Positions 7,544 through 15,362 of a stretch of DNA of 47,518 bases are shown piece after piece. This DNA is from Pseudomonadota bacterium. GTDB lineage: Bacteria; Pseudomonadota; Gammaproteobacteria; Steroidobacterales; Steroidobacteraceae. The position numbers were made by a program, and so were the translations under genes. The DNA lies in NCBI GenBank assembly GCA_025355105.1, contig JANYAE010000099.1, positions 1 to 47,518 of the forward strand, given 5' to 3'. Each line of letters starts with the position of its first letter. Within the stretch, counting starts at the first letter, position 1. The notes beneath the pieces are model-generated. The model was not told where the DNA came from and did no database searches. It saw nothing but the letters and a program-made list of their open reading frames with translations.

Positions 7544-9577
7544 CTATGGCGCGGCGGACGTGACTTCCACGCGAGCGTCGTTGTAGCAGGCGCCGTCCGC
7601 CAGATCGGCCTTGTGCGTCGGGGCCAGTGCCGACACGGTCTGGCCATTCGGGCTGGTGCGAAGCCAGGCGCCCTTCTCCGAACTGACGACCCCCGGGCGC
7701 ACCGACGTCGTGATGCGCAGCGGCAGGAACACCTGCCCCAGGTCGTTCCACACCCGGACCGCCGCGCCTTCAGCCAGTTCGCGCGCGGTCGCGTCGGCGG
7801 GGTTCATCTCGAGCACTGGCGTGGCGTCGCTGGCCGCGAGACCTCCAAACGTGGACGTGATGCGCCGGTCGGACGCCGGCGTGATCAGGGTCAGCGGGTA
7901 GACGGAGGCCAGCGGCCGGTAGCCAGGCAGGGCGCAGCCGAAGCGCGCGCCGAGCGTCGACGATTCCAGCTCGATCTTGCCGCTCGGCGTTCGCGGCGAG
8001 ACGTTCGCAAACAGCACCGGCTCGTGGCCGGCGTACTCCATGCGGAGCGCCCGGTCGACGGGAATCTCGCTGCCGCGCAGCCCCTGCATGCGTGGATCGT
8101 CGGCGTTCAGCGCGGCGTCCATCAGTTCGGCGTCAGTGTCGCGGAACGCCGGGTCGGTAAAGTCGAAGCGGGCGGCCAGCCGGCGGAAGATCTCCGTATT
8201 CGGCAGGCTGTCGCCGACCGGCGGAATCACTGCCTCGGCGCGCTGCAGGTACTGCTGGCCGTAGGCCGGGTAGACGTCCGCATACTCGAAGTGCGTGCAT
8301 GCCGGCAGCACCACGTCGGCGTAGGCCATGCTGTCGGTCATCGCCACCTCGATGCCTACCGTGAACAGGTCCTCGCGCGCCAGCCCCTGCCTCAGGCGGT
8401 TCTGGTCCGGGTGAACGATCAGCGGGTTGTGGTTGTAGATGAACAGCGCCCCGAGCGGCGGAATCAGCGTCTCGTCGAGCAGCAGGCGGCCGACGTCAAG
8501 GATGTTGATCGTGCGCGTGCCCTGCGGCACGAGGTCGGGCCGCGTCAGTCGGTCGACGGTCTTCGGGAAGGCGTGGCCTGCGCCGCCGACCAATCCGCCG
8601 CCGGCGACGCCGAACTTGCCGGCGAGCGCCGGCAGCGCGGCGATGGCCCGCAGCCCCGAGCCGCCATTTTGGTTGCGCTCCAGTCCGTTGCCCCAGGCGA
8701 TCACGGCCGGTGTGGCGTCCCGGTACCATTTCGCGAGCGTGCAAATGTCGTCCACCGGAACGCCACAGATCTCGGCGGCACGTTCTGCGGGATAGGCGCG
8801 CGCGACGCTCATGTACGCGTCGAAGCCGAGGACGTGCTCGTCGATGAAGCGACGATCAAGTCCACCGAGCCGCTCGAGCTCCACGGCCAGCGCCCAGGCC
8901 AGCACCACATCGGTACCCGGGCGGACGGCCAGGTGCAGATGCGCCTGATCGGCAACCTTGATGCGCCGCGGATCGATGACGACCAGTTTGGCGCCATGGC
9001 GCTTCGCGGCATTGATCTGCCGCATGAGGTGCAGATTGCAGCTGGTCGCGTTGTTCCCCCACACGATGACCAGCTGCGCCAGGCTCACTTGCTGGAGCGG
9101 AGCCCCGGGAACGGCGCCGAAAGTCCCGGAGTAGGCGGCCGCACGAATGCCACCACACAAGGGGCTGCGGCTCAACTGCGACGCGCCGAGCCGGTGAAAG
9201 AAGCGCAGCGACATCGAATCGCCTGCCAGCATCCCGTGCGGGCCCGCGTAGTTGAGCGGCAGCACGGCCTGCGGGCCATGGCGGCCGATGACCGCGCGAA
9301 CGCGCTGCTGGATCGTATCGAGCGCCGCGTCCCAGCTGATGCGCTCGAACTGTGCCGTGCCCTTGGGCCCCACGCGCTTCAGTGGATAGCGCACGCGATT
9401 CGGCCCGTGGACAAACGCCGGATAGTCCTGGGCTACTTTGGCGCAAATGGCGCCGTGGGTGATGGGGTTGGCCGCTGAGCCGCGCACGCTGACCACCTCG
9501 TCGCCCGCGACCGTTACGGCAAGGCTGCAGGTATCCGGGCAATCGAGGGGGCAGACGCTCGGCTTTACGGTAGACAT
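7544..9577 (-). CDS. Molybdopterin-dependent oxidoreductase with one [4Fe-4S] cluster
   Basis: A 677-residue catalytic subunit of the DMSO-reductase superfamily. Residues 9, 13, 17 and 45 (CPLDCPDTC ... GAIC) form the C-X3-C-X3-C-X27-C motif for one iron-sulfur cluster. A molybdopterin domain spans about 62-430 (GGIRAAAYSG, VIDPRR, WGNGLERNQNG), and a C-terminal molydop-binding domain about 560-675 (LITPASDRRITSTFGG, PADATARELAEGAAVRVWND). Cys141 in SRSPLCGGI sits where FdhF-type formate dehydrogenases carry selenocysteine, so Cys is the probable Mo ligand. There is no Tat leader, so it is probably cytoplasmic. No electron-transfer partner subunit is adjacent. It ends the leftward gene group behind the SDR. 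Substrate unknown; formate or an organic substrate are both possible. Confidence 0.85.
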   Translation of the reverse strand: MSTVKPSVCPLDCPDTCSLAVTVAGDEVVSVRGSAANPITHGAICAKVAQDYPAFVHGPNRVRYPLKRVGPKGTAQFERISWDAALDTIQQRVRAVIGRHGPQAVLPLNYAGPHGMLAGDSMSLRFFHRLGASQLSRSPLCGGIRAAAYSGTFGAVPGAPLQQVSLAQLVIVWGNNATSCNLHLMRQINAAKRHGAKLVVIDPRRIKVADQAHLHLAVRPGTDVVLAWALAVELERLGGLDRRFIDEHVLGFDAYMSVARAYPAERAAEICGVPVDDICTLAKWYRDATPAVIAWGNGLERNQNGGSGLRAIAALPALAGKFGVAGGGLVGGAGHAFPKTVDRLTRPDLVPQGTRTINILDVGRLLLDETLIPPLGALFIYNHNPLIVHPDQNRLRQGLAREDLFTVGIEVAMTDSMAYADVVLPACTHFEYADVYPAYGQQYLQRAEAVIPPVGDSLPNTEIFRRLAARFDFTDPAFRDTDAELMDAALNADDPRMQGLRGSEIPVDRALRMEYAGHEPVLFANVSPRTPSGKIELESSTLGARFGCALPGYRPLASVYPLTLITPASDRRITSTFGGLAASDATPVLEMNPADATARELAEGAAVRVWNDLGQVFLPLRITTSVRPGVVSSEKGAWLRTSPNGQTVSALAPTHKADLADGACYNDARVEVTSAAP

Positions 9578-9692
9578 GGCGCTCTGGTCCGGCTGCGATG
9601 CGCCAAGACTAGCGCAACCTCAATAGCTGGTGAATCAAGACACGCCGAATCGCGTCGGCGGCACCATTCTGGACGATCTCGCCGCGGCCGCG

Positions 9693-10628
9693 TCAGAGGA
9701 AGCGCTGCACGGCGTCGCGGGCGTTCTCCTGGAAGGCCCGATTCCCGAAGTCCGCGAAGATCCGGCTCTGGTCCAGCAACGGTCCGGTCAGAGCGCCGGG
9801 GCCGCTGGCATAGAAGATTCCGCTCTTGAAAGCTTCATCCGCGAGCCCGGCGATGATTCTAGCGGCACGCTGCTGCACCGAGTGCACCAGTCCGAGCAGG
9901 GGCGCGACCACCGGCATGACGAGGTAGCGCATCAGCAGTCTGTCAGCTAGCGGCATCGAATCGGCGATATTCGTCCCCCGGGTGTTTCCCGGGCTGACCG
10001 TCAGCAGCTTGAGACCGGGGTTCTGCTGAGCGGTCGCGGCCATCCACATCGCGGCGACGTACTTGACCTCGCCGTAGGCGAGGCCGGAGTCGAACCTCTT
10101 GCCGTCGAAATTCCTGCCGGTGATGACGCGGACGAAGTCCTCGACCGACGAATCGGGCAGCGCGGGCCGTCTCATGCCAAGTTTGGGCACGCCGCGAGCG
10201 GCTTCGCTGCCGAGATAGACCGCGGCTTGCGTCAGCTTCCCGGACGCGACGAGCCCGTTGAGCAAAGCAACATGGCCGAGGACATTCTTGGCGAACAACT
10301 GTGGCACGCCGTCCCGGGTCAGGCTCAGCGGCCTGTCGCCTGCCGCCCCACCGGCGTTCATCACGAGCGCGTCGACTGGACCTTCCAGCGTCCTGATCGC
10401 ATCGCGTACCGTGTGCAGATCGGACACGTCCATCACAAGGACCTTGAAGACGGCCCTTCCGGTCTGCCGCTCGAGATCTGCTTTCGCCGCCTGCGCCTTC
10501 GCCTCATTCCGGCAGCCGAGGTAGATCTGGGCCATCTCCCCGCGCAGGGCCAACTGGCGAGCCACTTCCTTGCCGAGACCCGAATTCGCGCCGGTGATGA
10601 GAGCGCTGCGTATGTCCGTCCGATGCAT
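9693..10628 (-). CDS. Short-chain dehydrogenase/reductase (SDR)
   Basis: An NAD(P)-dependent oxidoreductase of 311 residues. The Rossmann cofactor motif TGANSGLG lies at about 13-20 and NAG at about 91-93. The catalytic Tyr and Lys are in YGEVKY at about 184-189. The length, somewhat above classical SDRs, and the TGANSGLGKE opening resemble the protochlorophyllide-reductase/retinol-dehydrogenase-like branch. A strong ribosome site (GGGGGA, 6 bases before the ATG) fixes the start. It lies about 115 bases before the molybdopterin oxidoreductase and about 108 bases after the DUF1579-like gene, all leftward. Substrate not deducible. Confidence 0.85.
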   Translation of the reverse strand: MHRTDIRSALITGANSGLGKEVARQLALRGEMAQIYLGCRNEAKAQAAKADLERQTGRAVFKVLVMDVSDLHTVRDAIRTLEGPVDALVMNAGGAAGDRPLSLTRDGVPQLFAKNVLGHVALLNGLVASGKLTQAAVYLGSEAARGVPKLGMRRPALPDSSVEDFVRVITGRNFDGKRFDSGLAYGEVKYVAAMWMAATAQQNPGLKLLTVSPGNTRGTNIADSMPLADRLLMRYLVMPVVAPLLGLVHSVQQRAARIIAGLADEAFKSGIFYASGPGALTGPLLDQSRIFADFGNRAFQENARDAVQRFL

Positions 10629-10736
10629 CGTCTTCCCCCTGCCGGAGGTCGCATTGCCAGATGTCGTCGGCCAGCAGCGAGCCGCGACATGGCAGCGCCA
10701 CGAGAGCGGCCTTGTGAGGGCGGAGTCCGCGAATCG

Positions 10737-11342
10737 CTAGTCCGGCGACCGCCGGAACTCCATGCTCCAATTCGCTTCCCAGGTCGTGCCGCCGTCGCCC
10801 GAGAAGGCCTGCTCCCACCGGGCCGAGTCGGCGGCGATCGCCGACCACGTGAAGCGCACGAGGATGTCGCGGCCGTTCCACGTATCGCCTCCGTAGAAGG
10901 TCCCTATGCCGTCGCTGAACGAGCCTCTTACCGGTGGATCAAGCTGCTTCGGGTTGCGGCCGTCCAGCCACCAGATCGCCCAGGAGCGAGACTCGGGGTC
11001 GAAGGCGCGGAGCGTCGCCGCGCGATAGGTTCCGGCCGGCAGTTCGAGGACGTTGTCGTCGATATTGGCCTGACCGCCAAGTATGGCCCGCACCTCGCAG
11101 GTTCCGGTGAAGTCTTCCCAGTCATCGCTTTGCGCCAGACGGCTTCTGAGTCGATGGTGATGGACATGCCACCGACCCAGGAGAAAGTCGAAGTCGTGGC
11201 CGGCGCCAATACCTTCGCGAACCCCGGCAGGGGTGTCCGTAGCGGCTTCGGCTGCGAGCGACGGGGAAGACAGCATCATAGCGATCACCATCATCAGAGG
11301 GAGGAAGCGGCCAAAGCCCGAATGTGCGCGCGTTCGAGGCAT
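10737..11342 (-). CDS. Secreted DUF1579-like protein
   Basis: A 201-residue protein with a clear signal peptide (FLPLMMVIAMMLSSPSLAAEA). The mature part resembles the DUF1579 group: HDFDFLLGRWHVHHHRL near residue 46, then ELPAGTYRAATLRAFDPESRSWAIWWLD and a TWNGRDILVRFTW strand, consistent with a lipocalin-like barrel. The ATG at 11342 is preferred over an upstream TTG at 11354. No good ribosome site is visible, but the gene lies 28 bases after the NIPSNAP gene, so translation may be coupled to it. Function in the family is unknown. Cellular site is predicted periplasmic. Confidence 0.7.
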   Translation of the reverse strand: MPRTRAHSGFGRFLPLMMVIAMMLSSPSLAAEAATDTPAGVREGIGAGHDFDFLLGRWHVHHHRLRSRLAQSDDWEDFTGTCEVRAILGGQANIDDNVLELPAGTYRAATLRAFDPESRSWAIWWLDGRNPKQLDPPVRGSFSDGIGTFYGGDTWNGRDILVRFTWSAIAADSARWEQAFSGDGGTTWEANWSMEFRRSPD

Positions 11343-11370
11343 GGTGTGGGTCAAGCGGCTGGTTGGCTGG

Positions 11371-12171
11371 CTAGCGAAGTGCCGAACGGTCGGTCGGAAT
11401 CAGGCGCAGTTCTTCGGGCTTGCGCATCAACGCCGGGAGAATCCCTTCCGGTGCCGCGTCCCTCCAGCCGGAGACCTGACGGAAGCGCGCGCGCCAGGAA
11501 TCATGGCTCTCGAGGTTCGGCCAGCGCGCGAACCAGGTGAAGACCGGCTCGTGCTGGCGTACCGGGAGGCGCGGGAAATTGTTCGGCGACTCCTGGCTGA
11601 TCAGGGTTGCCAGCGGCTCGACGCCGAGCGCCTTCAGATGCGGTAGCACCGCGCGTCGGAAGAACGCGGCGAACTGCTCGGCATCAACCTTCCCGAGGTA
11701 GTGGATGCTTGCGCCCACCACGCCCACGACGGAGTCCGTCGGAGTCGCCAACGCAGCGAAGCCCGCGCCCTGGCTCGCAGGGCGCAGCAGCAGAACGTTG
11801 TCGGAGTCGAGCATCGTGGCGTTCGCCTCATCCCGGTGTGGGCGCCACACCGGCCCGTCGTAGAACGCCTCCAATGCCCGTGGTCGAGCCGCCATGTCGA
11901 CGAAGCCCCGGATCCACACGAGGCGGTCCGGATCGTCAAGATCCCGGAACGATGCGACGACCTGCGCGCCGAGCTCGTTCTGCGGCCCGACGAAGTGGCG
12001 CTCGAAGAGCGAGATCAGCGCCTCGCGCTGACCGGATCGCAGCGTGTACTGGCGTAGTTCGAAGGTGTGCAGATCCGGCATGCTGTCCCCGAAAGCGGTC
12101 CGAGATCTCAGGGCGGCGCCCGTGGCCAGTGCGGTCGCGGCGGTCAGGACCTGTCGTCGGCTCAGGGTCAT
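11371..12171 (-). CDS. NIPSNAP-family protein with a Tat-like leader
   Basis: A 266-residue protein. The N terminus (SRRQVLTAATALATGAA) has twin arginines and a short hydrophobic stretch, resembling a Tat signal. The body matches the NIPSNAP alpha-beta barrel family: HTFELRQYTLRSGQREALISLFERHFVG at about residues 34-60, and a second half with HYLGKVDAEQFAAFFR and FTWFARW. NIPSNAP proteins have few proven functions. GAAGG five bases before the ATG at 12171 decides the start. It is the first gene of the leftward group and diverges from the WYL regulator across about 100 bases, suggesting control by it. Confidence 0.82.
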   Translation of the reverse strand: MTLSRRQVLTAATALATGAALRSRTAFGDSMPDLHTFELRQYTLRSGQREALISLFERHFVGPQNELGAQVVASFRDLDDPDRLVWIRGFVDMAARPRALEAFYDGPVWRPHRDEANATMLDSDNVLLLRPASQGAGFAALATPTDSVVGVVGASIHYLGKVDAEQFAAFFRRAVLPHLKALGVEPLATLISQESPNNFPRLPVRQHEPVFTWFARWPNLESHDSWRARFRQVSGWRDAAPEGILPALMRKPEELRLIPTDRSALR

Positions 12172-12271
12172 GTCGGCCTTCGCGCTGAACGGGCACCGCA
12201 ACGATGTTCCGAAGCCAGACTAGTCCTCATATACTGACAACTTCTGTCATATATAGCGGACGACGCCAATC
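12172..12271. promoter_or_regulatory. Divergent promoter region with TGACA-N5-TGTCA inverted repeat
   Basis: The 100-bp gap between the NIPSNAP gene and the WYL regulator is locally AT-rich around 12228-12255. At 12235-12249 lies TGACA-ACTTC-TGTCA, a perfect 5-5-5 inverted repeat flanked by TATAT-type sequence on both sides. Its place between divergent genes, one a YafY-type regulator, makes it a likely operator. The exact promoter hexamers are not assigned. Confidence 0.55.
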
Positions 12272-13246
12272 ATGCGTGCCGATCGGCTGCTCTCGATCCT
12301 GATGGCCCTGCAGTTGCGTGGGCGAATGACCGCGGCCGCGCTGGCGGCGCAGTTGGAGGTGTCGGTGCGGACCATCTACCGCGACGTCGACGCGCTCGGC
12401 AGCGCCGGCATTCCGATCGTCACCGACCGCGGCCCGTCCGGTGGCCTGTCGCTGATGGATGGCTTTCGGACGGACTTGACCGGCCTTTCGGCCGCCGAAG
12501 TCGTCGCGTTGCCGTTCCTCGGTCTCGGTGATGTGGCATCGGCGCTGGGAGTGTCGGCGTCCGCGGAGCTCGCTCGGGCCAAGCTGTTCGCCGCGCTGCC
12601 GGCCTCCGGTCGCGAACGGGCCAGCCGCGCGAGCGATTGCTTTCACCTGGACGCGGTCGATTGGTACCGGCGCGCACCGACTCCGCCCATGCTCCGCGAG
12701 GTCGCCGCCGCCGTGTGGTCGGCGCAGCGCCTCGAAATCGACTACGAGAGCTGGCAGTCACGCCGACGGCGCGTGGTCGATCCGCTCGGGCTCGTCCTCA
12801 AGGCGGGACAGTGGTATCTGGTGGCGCGGAGTCAGACGCGGAAGAGCCCGTCAATCTATCGCCTCGGACGCATTCACGCTGCCCGAGCGCTCGCCGAGCG
12901 TTTCACGAGGCCGGCGCGGTTCAGTCTCGCCAAGCTGTGGCGAGACCATGTCGCGGAATTTGGAGCCAGCCTGCGGCGCGAGCGAGCAACGATTCGCGTC
13001 TCAGCCCGGGCGCTGTCACGGCGGGACCGCCTGGGTGCGGACGCCGCCGAGACCATCCAGGCCGCGATCGCGGGCGAGCAGGGTTGGCGGAACGCGAAGA
13101 TCTGGATCGAGGATGTGAATCACGCGGCCAGCGTGCTGCTGGGATTTGGCACCGACGTCGAGGTGCTCACACCCAGGGCGCTCCGCCACGAGATTTCGCG
13201 CCGCGCCGCCGGCGTCTGTGCCCTCTACGCGCCGCCCGGGGGATGA
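12272..13246 (+). CDS. YafY/WYL-domain transcriptional regulator
   Basis: A 324-residue DNA-binding regulator. An HTH_11-type helix-turn-helix covers residues 1-60 (RADRLLSILMALQLRGRMTAAALA, then VSVRTIYRDVDAL). A WYL domain lies at about 140-215, with the core seen in VDPLGLVLKAGQWYLVAR. A C-terminal WCX-like extension (VRVSARAL, EDVNHAASVLLGFGTDVEVLTP) ends the chain. WYL domains generally sense small ligands or nucleic acid. It is divergent from the NIPSNAP-DUF1579-SDR-oxidoreductase group and probably controls that group and itself through the inverted repeat between them. Effector unknown. Confidence 0.88.
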   Translation: MRADRLLSILMALQLRGRMTAAALAAQLEVSVRTIYRDVDALGSAGIPIVTDRGPSGGLSLMDGFRTDLTGLSAAEVVALPFLGLGDVASALGVSASAELARAKLFAALPASGRERASRASDCFHLDAVDWYRRAPTPPMLREVAAAVWSAQRLEIDYESWQSRRRRVVDPLGLVLKAGQWYLVARSQTRKSPSIYRLGRIHAARALAERFTRPARFSLAKLWRDHVAEFGASLRRERATIRVSARALSRRDRLGADAAETIQAAIAGEQGWRNAKIWIEDVNHAASVLLGFGTDVEVLTPRALRHEISRRAAGVCALYAPPGG

Positions 13247-13521
13247 GCGCGTGGCCACCGCGGCATCAACGGTCGGCGGAAGAGCGCAGCGGCGCCTGAC
13301 CGACGCGCCGGATGGCGACTGTCGCGACCTGCCGACCGGACGCGGCTTGAAATTGCGACCAGGAGGCGCACAGTGAGTTGCGCTTGCAGCCCACGCGCTG
13401 CCGTGTCCTCGCCCTTGACGTCCGGACGGACGGCCTACGGGTGCCGTCCACCGATCCCGTGCCACCGTCGTTCGGTTCGGCCTCGTCGGCGCGCCAGCGA
13501 CCCTGACCCAAGGTGAAACCC

Positions 13522-13686
13522 ATGACTTCGTTGGACATCCTTCTGGCGGAAATCGCCGCATTGGAGATGGCCCGGGCCTCACTGCCGGTGCACAGTCGTC
13601 TCGCGGCACTCTTTGACCTGACCCTGGATCGTTTGCGCGACGAAGCGGAGGCGCCGCATCGTGTGCCGTGGCGAAGCGCTGCCTGA
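13522..13686 (+). CDS. Small hypothetical protein, 54 residues
   Basis: A short open frame starting MTSLDILLAEIAALEMARAS and ending at TGA 13684-13686. A purine-rich site (AAGGTGAA) lies 5 bases before the ATG. The peptide is mostly predicted helix with heptad-like leucines and isoleucines, unlike the Arg/Pro-rich noise of the other frames here. No family recognised. It could be a small cytoplasmic coiled-coil protein. Its reality depends on conservation, which cannot be tested here. Confidence 0.42.
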   Translation: MTSLDILLAEIAALEMARASLPVHSRLAALFDLTLDRLRDEAEAPHRVPWRSAA

Positions 13687-13869
13687 CGTAAAGGCGGCAT
13701 CACGCCGTCCACCGCGGACTATGATGAGATCCCGCCGGCCCACAGGGTGGAATGCCGCTGCCGATCCCGGCGGACGCCGGAGTCATGGGGTCGATCAGGG
13801 AAGTTGCCAAATGTCGAAGCGCAATGAACGGGGCGGAGTGCCGGCGTCGCAGCTCGCTCTGCGCTCGTG

Positions 13870-14463
13870 ATGTCGCGCGCCCGTCACCTTGCGCTCGCGA
13901 TCCGGGTGTCGCTCCTCGTCGCGATCGCCGGTCGTGGAACGGCCGACGCCAGTGAGCTAGTGCTCAACCGAGCGGCCCTGCAGGCGCTCGTCGCGAGCAC
14001 CCTGTTCCACGATGCGGGTCGCTGGTACCTGCAGAAGGGCGCGTGCTTCGCGTACCTCGAGCATCCGACGGTCACCCTGACCAAGGACCGGATGCTGATC
14101 GACGCGCGGCTCGCGGGGCGGCTCGGACTCGAATCGCAGGGCACCTGCATCGGCGTGAATCTGGCGTCGCCGGTAGCGATATCCGGAATACTGCGCGGCA
14201 GTGGTTCGCAGCTGTCGGTACAGGATCTGCGGGTCGAACGGGCGAACGACGAGACCACCCGTCGGGCGTTCGCGTTGCTGCTCGGCGTCTCCTCGGAATC
14301 GGTCTCGCACGCCTTGAGCATCGACCTCATGACGGTCGTGAAGCCGACGGCCATCCCGGGTCTCCTGATGCCTGCGCGCGTGACGCGCTTGGTCATCTCC
14401 GACGTCACCACGGCCGAGCAGTCGGTCAGCGTCCAGTTCGATCTCGGGGTTGCGATCCCGTGA
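13870..14463 (+). CDS. Secreted protein of unknown function
   Basis: A 197-residue protein with a signal peptide (HLALAIRVSLLVAIAG, cleavage probably near TADASE). The ATG at 13870 is chosen over the GTG immediately before it. The mature part begins LVLNRAALQALVA and has alternating hydrophobic strands (HPTVTLTKDRMLIDARLAGRLGL, PVAISGILRGSGSQLSVQDLRVE). This layout is reminiscent of YceB/DUF1439-type lipid-binding-like proteins, but no lipobox Cys is present and the resemblance is loose. Two cysteines (in GACFAY and GTCIGV) could form a disulfide. No operon partner is evident. Confidence 0.6.
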   Translation: MSRARHLALAIRVSLLVAIAGRGTADASELVLNRAALQALVASTLFHDAGRWYLQKGACFAYLEHPTVTLTKDRMLIDARLAGRLGLESQGTCIGVNLASPVAISGILRGSGSQLSVQDLRVERANDETTRRAFALLLGVSSESVSHALSIDLMTVVKPTAIPGLLMPARVTRLVISDVTTAEQSVSVQFDLGVAIP

Positions 14464-14851
14464 CCCGCGACTTGACATCGGCACGGGCTGGCTCGCCTAC
14501 CCCGACCGCGGGCCTCTCCGACCTCAGACTCCACCAATCCGGCGTGCAGAATGAGGTCGCCACACGATGATGCGGCTGATCGAACTGACTCGAATGGCGG
14601 CGACGGTTGCCCGCGTTCCGGCACGCGGCCCGCACCGGGCGGGGCGGGAGGCGCGCCGGTCCGTCGGGACCCTGGTCACGTGCCGATGCGGGGGCGCTCG
14701 GACAGCGGGAATTCCGTGCCGACTGTCGGCTCAGGCGCCGAGAGCGCTGAGCCGTCGCGGCGCTCGCGACCGCCACGGCGTTTCAGCCGATCGACCGGCG
14801 CCGCTCGGTCAGGCCGGCGGTATGAAATAGCAGGCCAGGAGCCCGCCGCCC
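14464..14851. other. Intergenic region, 388 bp
   Basis: No convincing gene. An open frame from 14567 begins with ATG-ATG but becomes Arg/Gly-rich and lacks any family resemblance. The AGGAG at 14837-14841 is the ribosome site of the next gene. Confidence 0.4.
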
Positions 14852-15271
14852 ATGCCGGAGAACAAGACCAAGCCGACTCGACTCTCCGTGGCCACGTTCG
14901 TCAGAGCGATCGCGGATGCCGGCAAGCGCTCGGACGCCGAAGCGCTGATCGCCATGATCACCGAGCTGACCAGCGAGAAGCCGGTGATGTGGGGGCCGTC
15001 AATCGTCGGCTTCGGTACCCGCCACTACAAGTACGACAGCGGGCGTGAAGGGGACTCACCCGTCGTGGCGTTCTCGCCCCGCCAGGCGGCGCTGGTGCTG
15101 TACGGACTCATCGGCGCCAGCGGTTCCGGCGCGCTGCTGGAGAAGCTTGGCAAGTACACGACCGGCAAAGGCTGCCTGTACGTCAAACGCCTCGTCGACA
15201 TCGATCAGGCTATCCTGAGGTCCATGGTCCGCGAAGCGCTTGTGGGCAAGCGGCGCGCGCGCGATTGCTGA
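14852..15271 (+). CDS. DUF1801 domain protein
   Basis: A 139-residue cytoplasmic protein of the DUF1801 (YdhG-like) family. Recognisable parts are VATFVRAI...RSDAEALIAMITELTSEKPVMWGPSIVGFG at about residues 14-58, HYKYDSGREGDSPVVAFSPRQAALVLYG at about 61-90, and KLGKYTTGKGCLYVKRLVDIDQAILRSMV at about 106-130. These fit the small alpha-beta fold of the family. AGGAG about 10 bases before the ATG fixes the start. Biochemical role in the family is not established. About 90 bases separate it from the following hydrolase on the same strand, so co-transcription is possible. Confidence 0.85.
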   Translation: MPENKTKPTRLSVATFVRAIADAGKRSDAEALIAMITELTSEKPVMWGPSIVGFGTRHYKYDSGREGDSPVVAFSPRQAALVLYGLIGASGSGALLEKLGKYTTGKGCLYVKRLVDIDQAILRSMVREALVGKRRARDC

Positions 15272-15362
15272 TGCGCCGACGTCGGCAAGCTCGATGCCGA
15301 ACCGGCGCTGCAGGTCTCGCATCGGCTGTCGGTTCGCTTCGAGATTGCCGGAGGTAGAGAGC

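Noticed and set aside
7367..9478. A 703-residue open frame on the plus strand opposite the molybdopterin oxidoreductase
   Set aside because: It is the antisense image of a clearly recognised gene in GC-rich DNA; its translation is Arg/Gly/His-rich without any domain.
7544..9577. Possible selenoprotein among the window's enzymes
   Set aside because: I looked for homology continuing past UGA stops in the oxidoreductase, the GFA protein and SelD. All have Cys at the relevant sites and natural ends.
14567..14830. 87-residue open frame between the unknown secreted protein and the DUF1801 gene
   Set aside because: Quickly becomes Arg/Gly-rich, lacks a ribosome site and family pattern.
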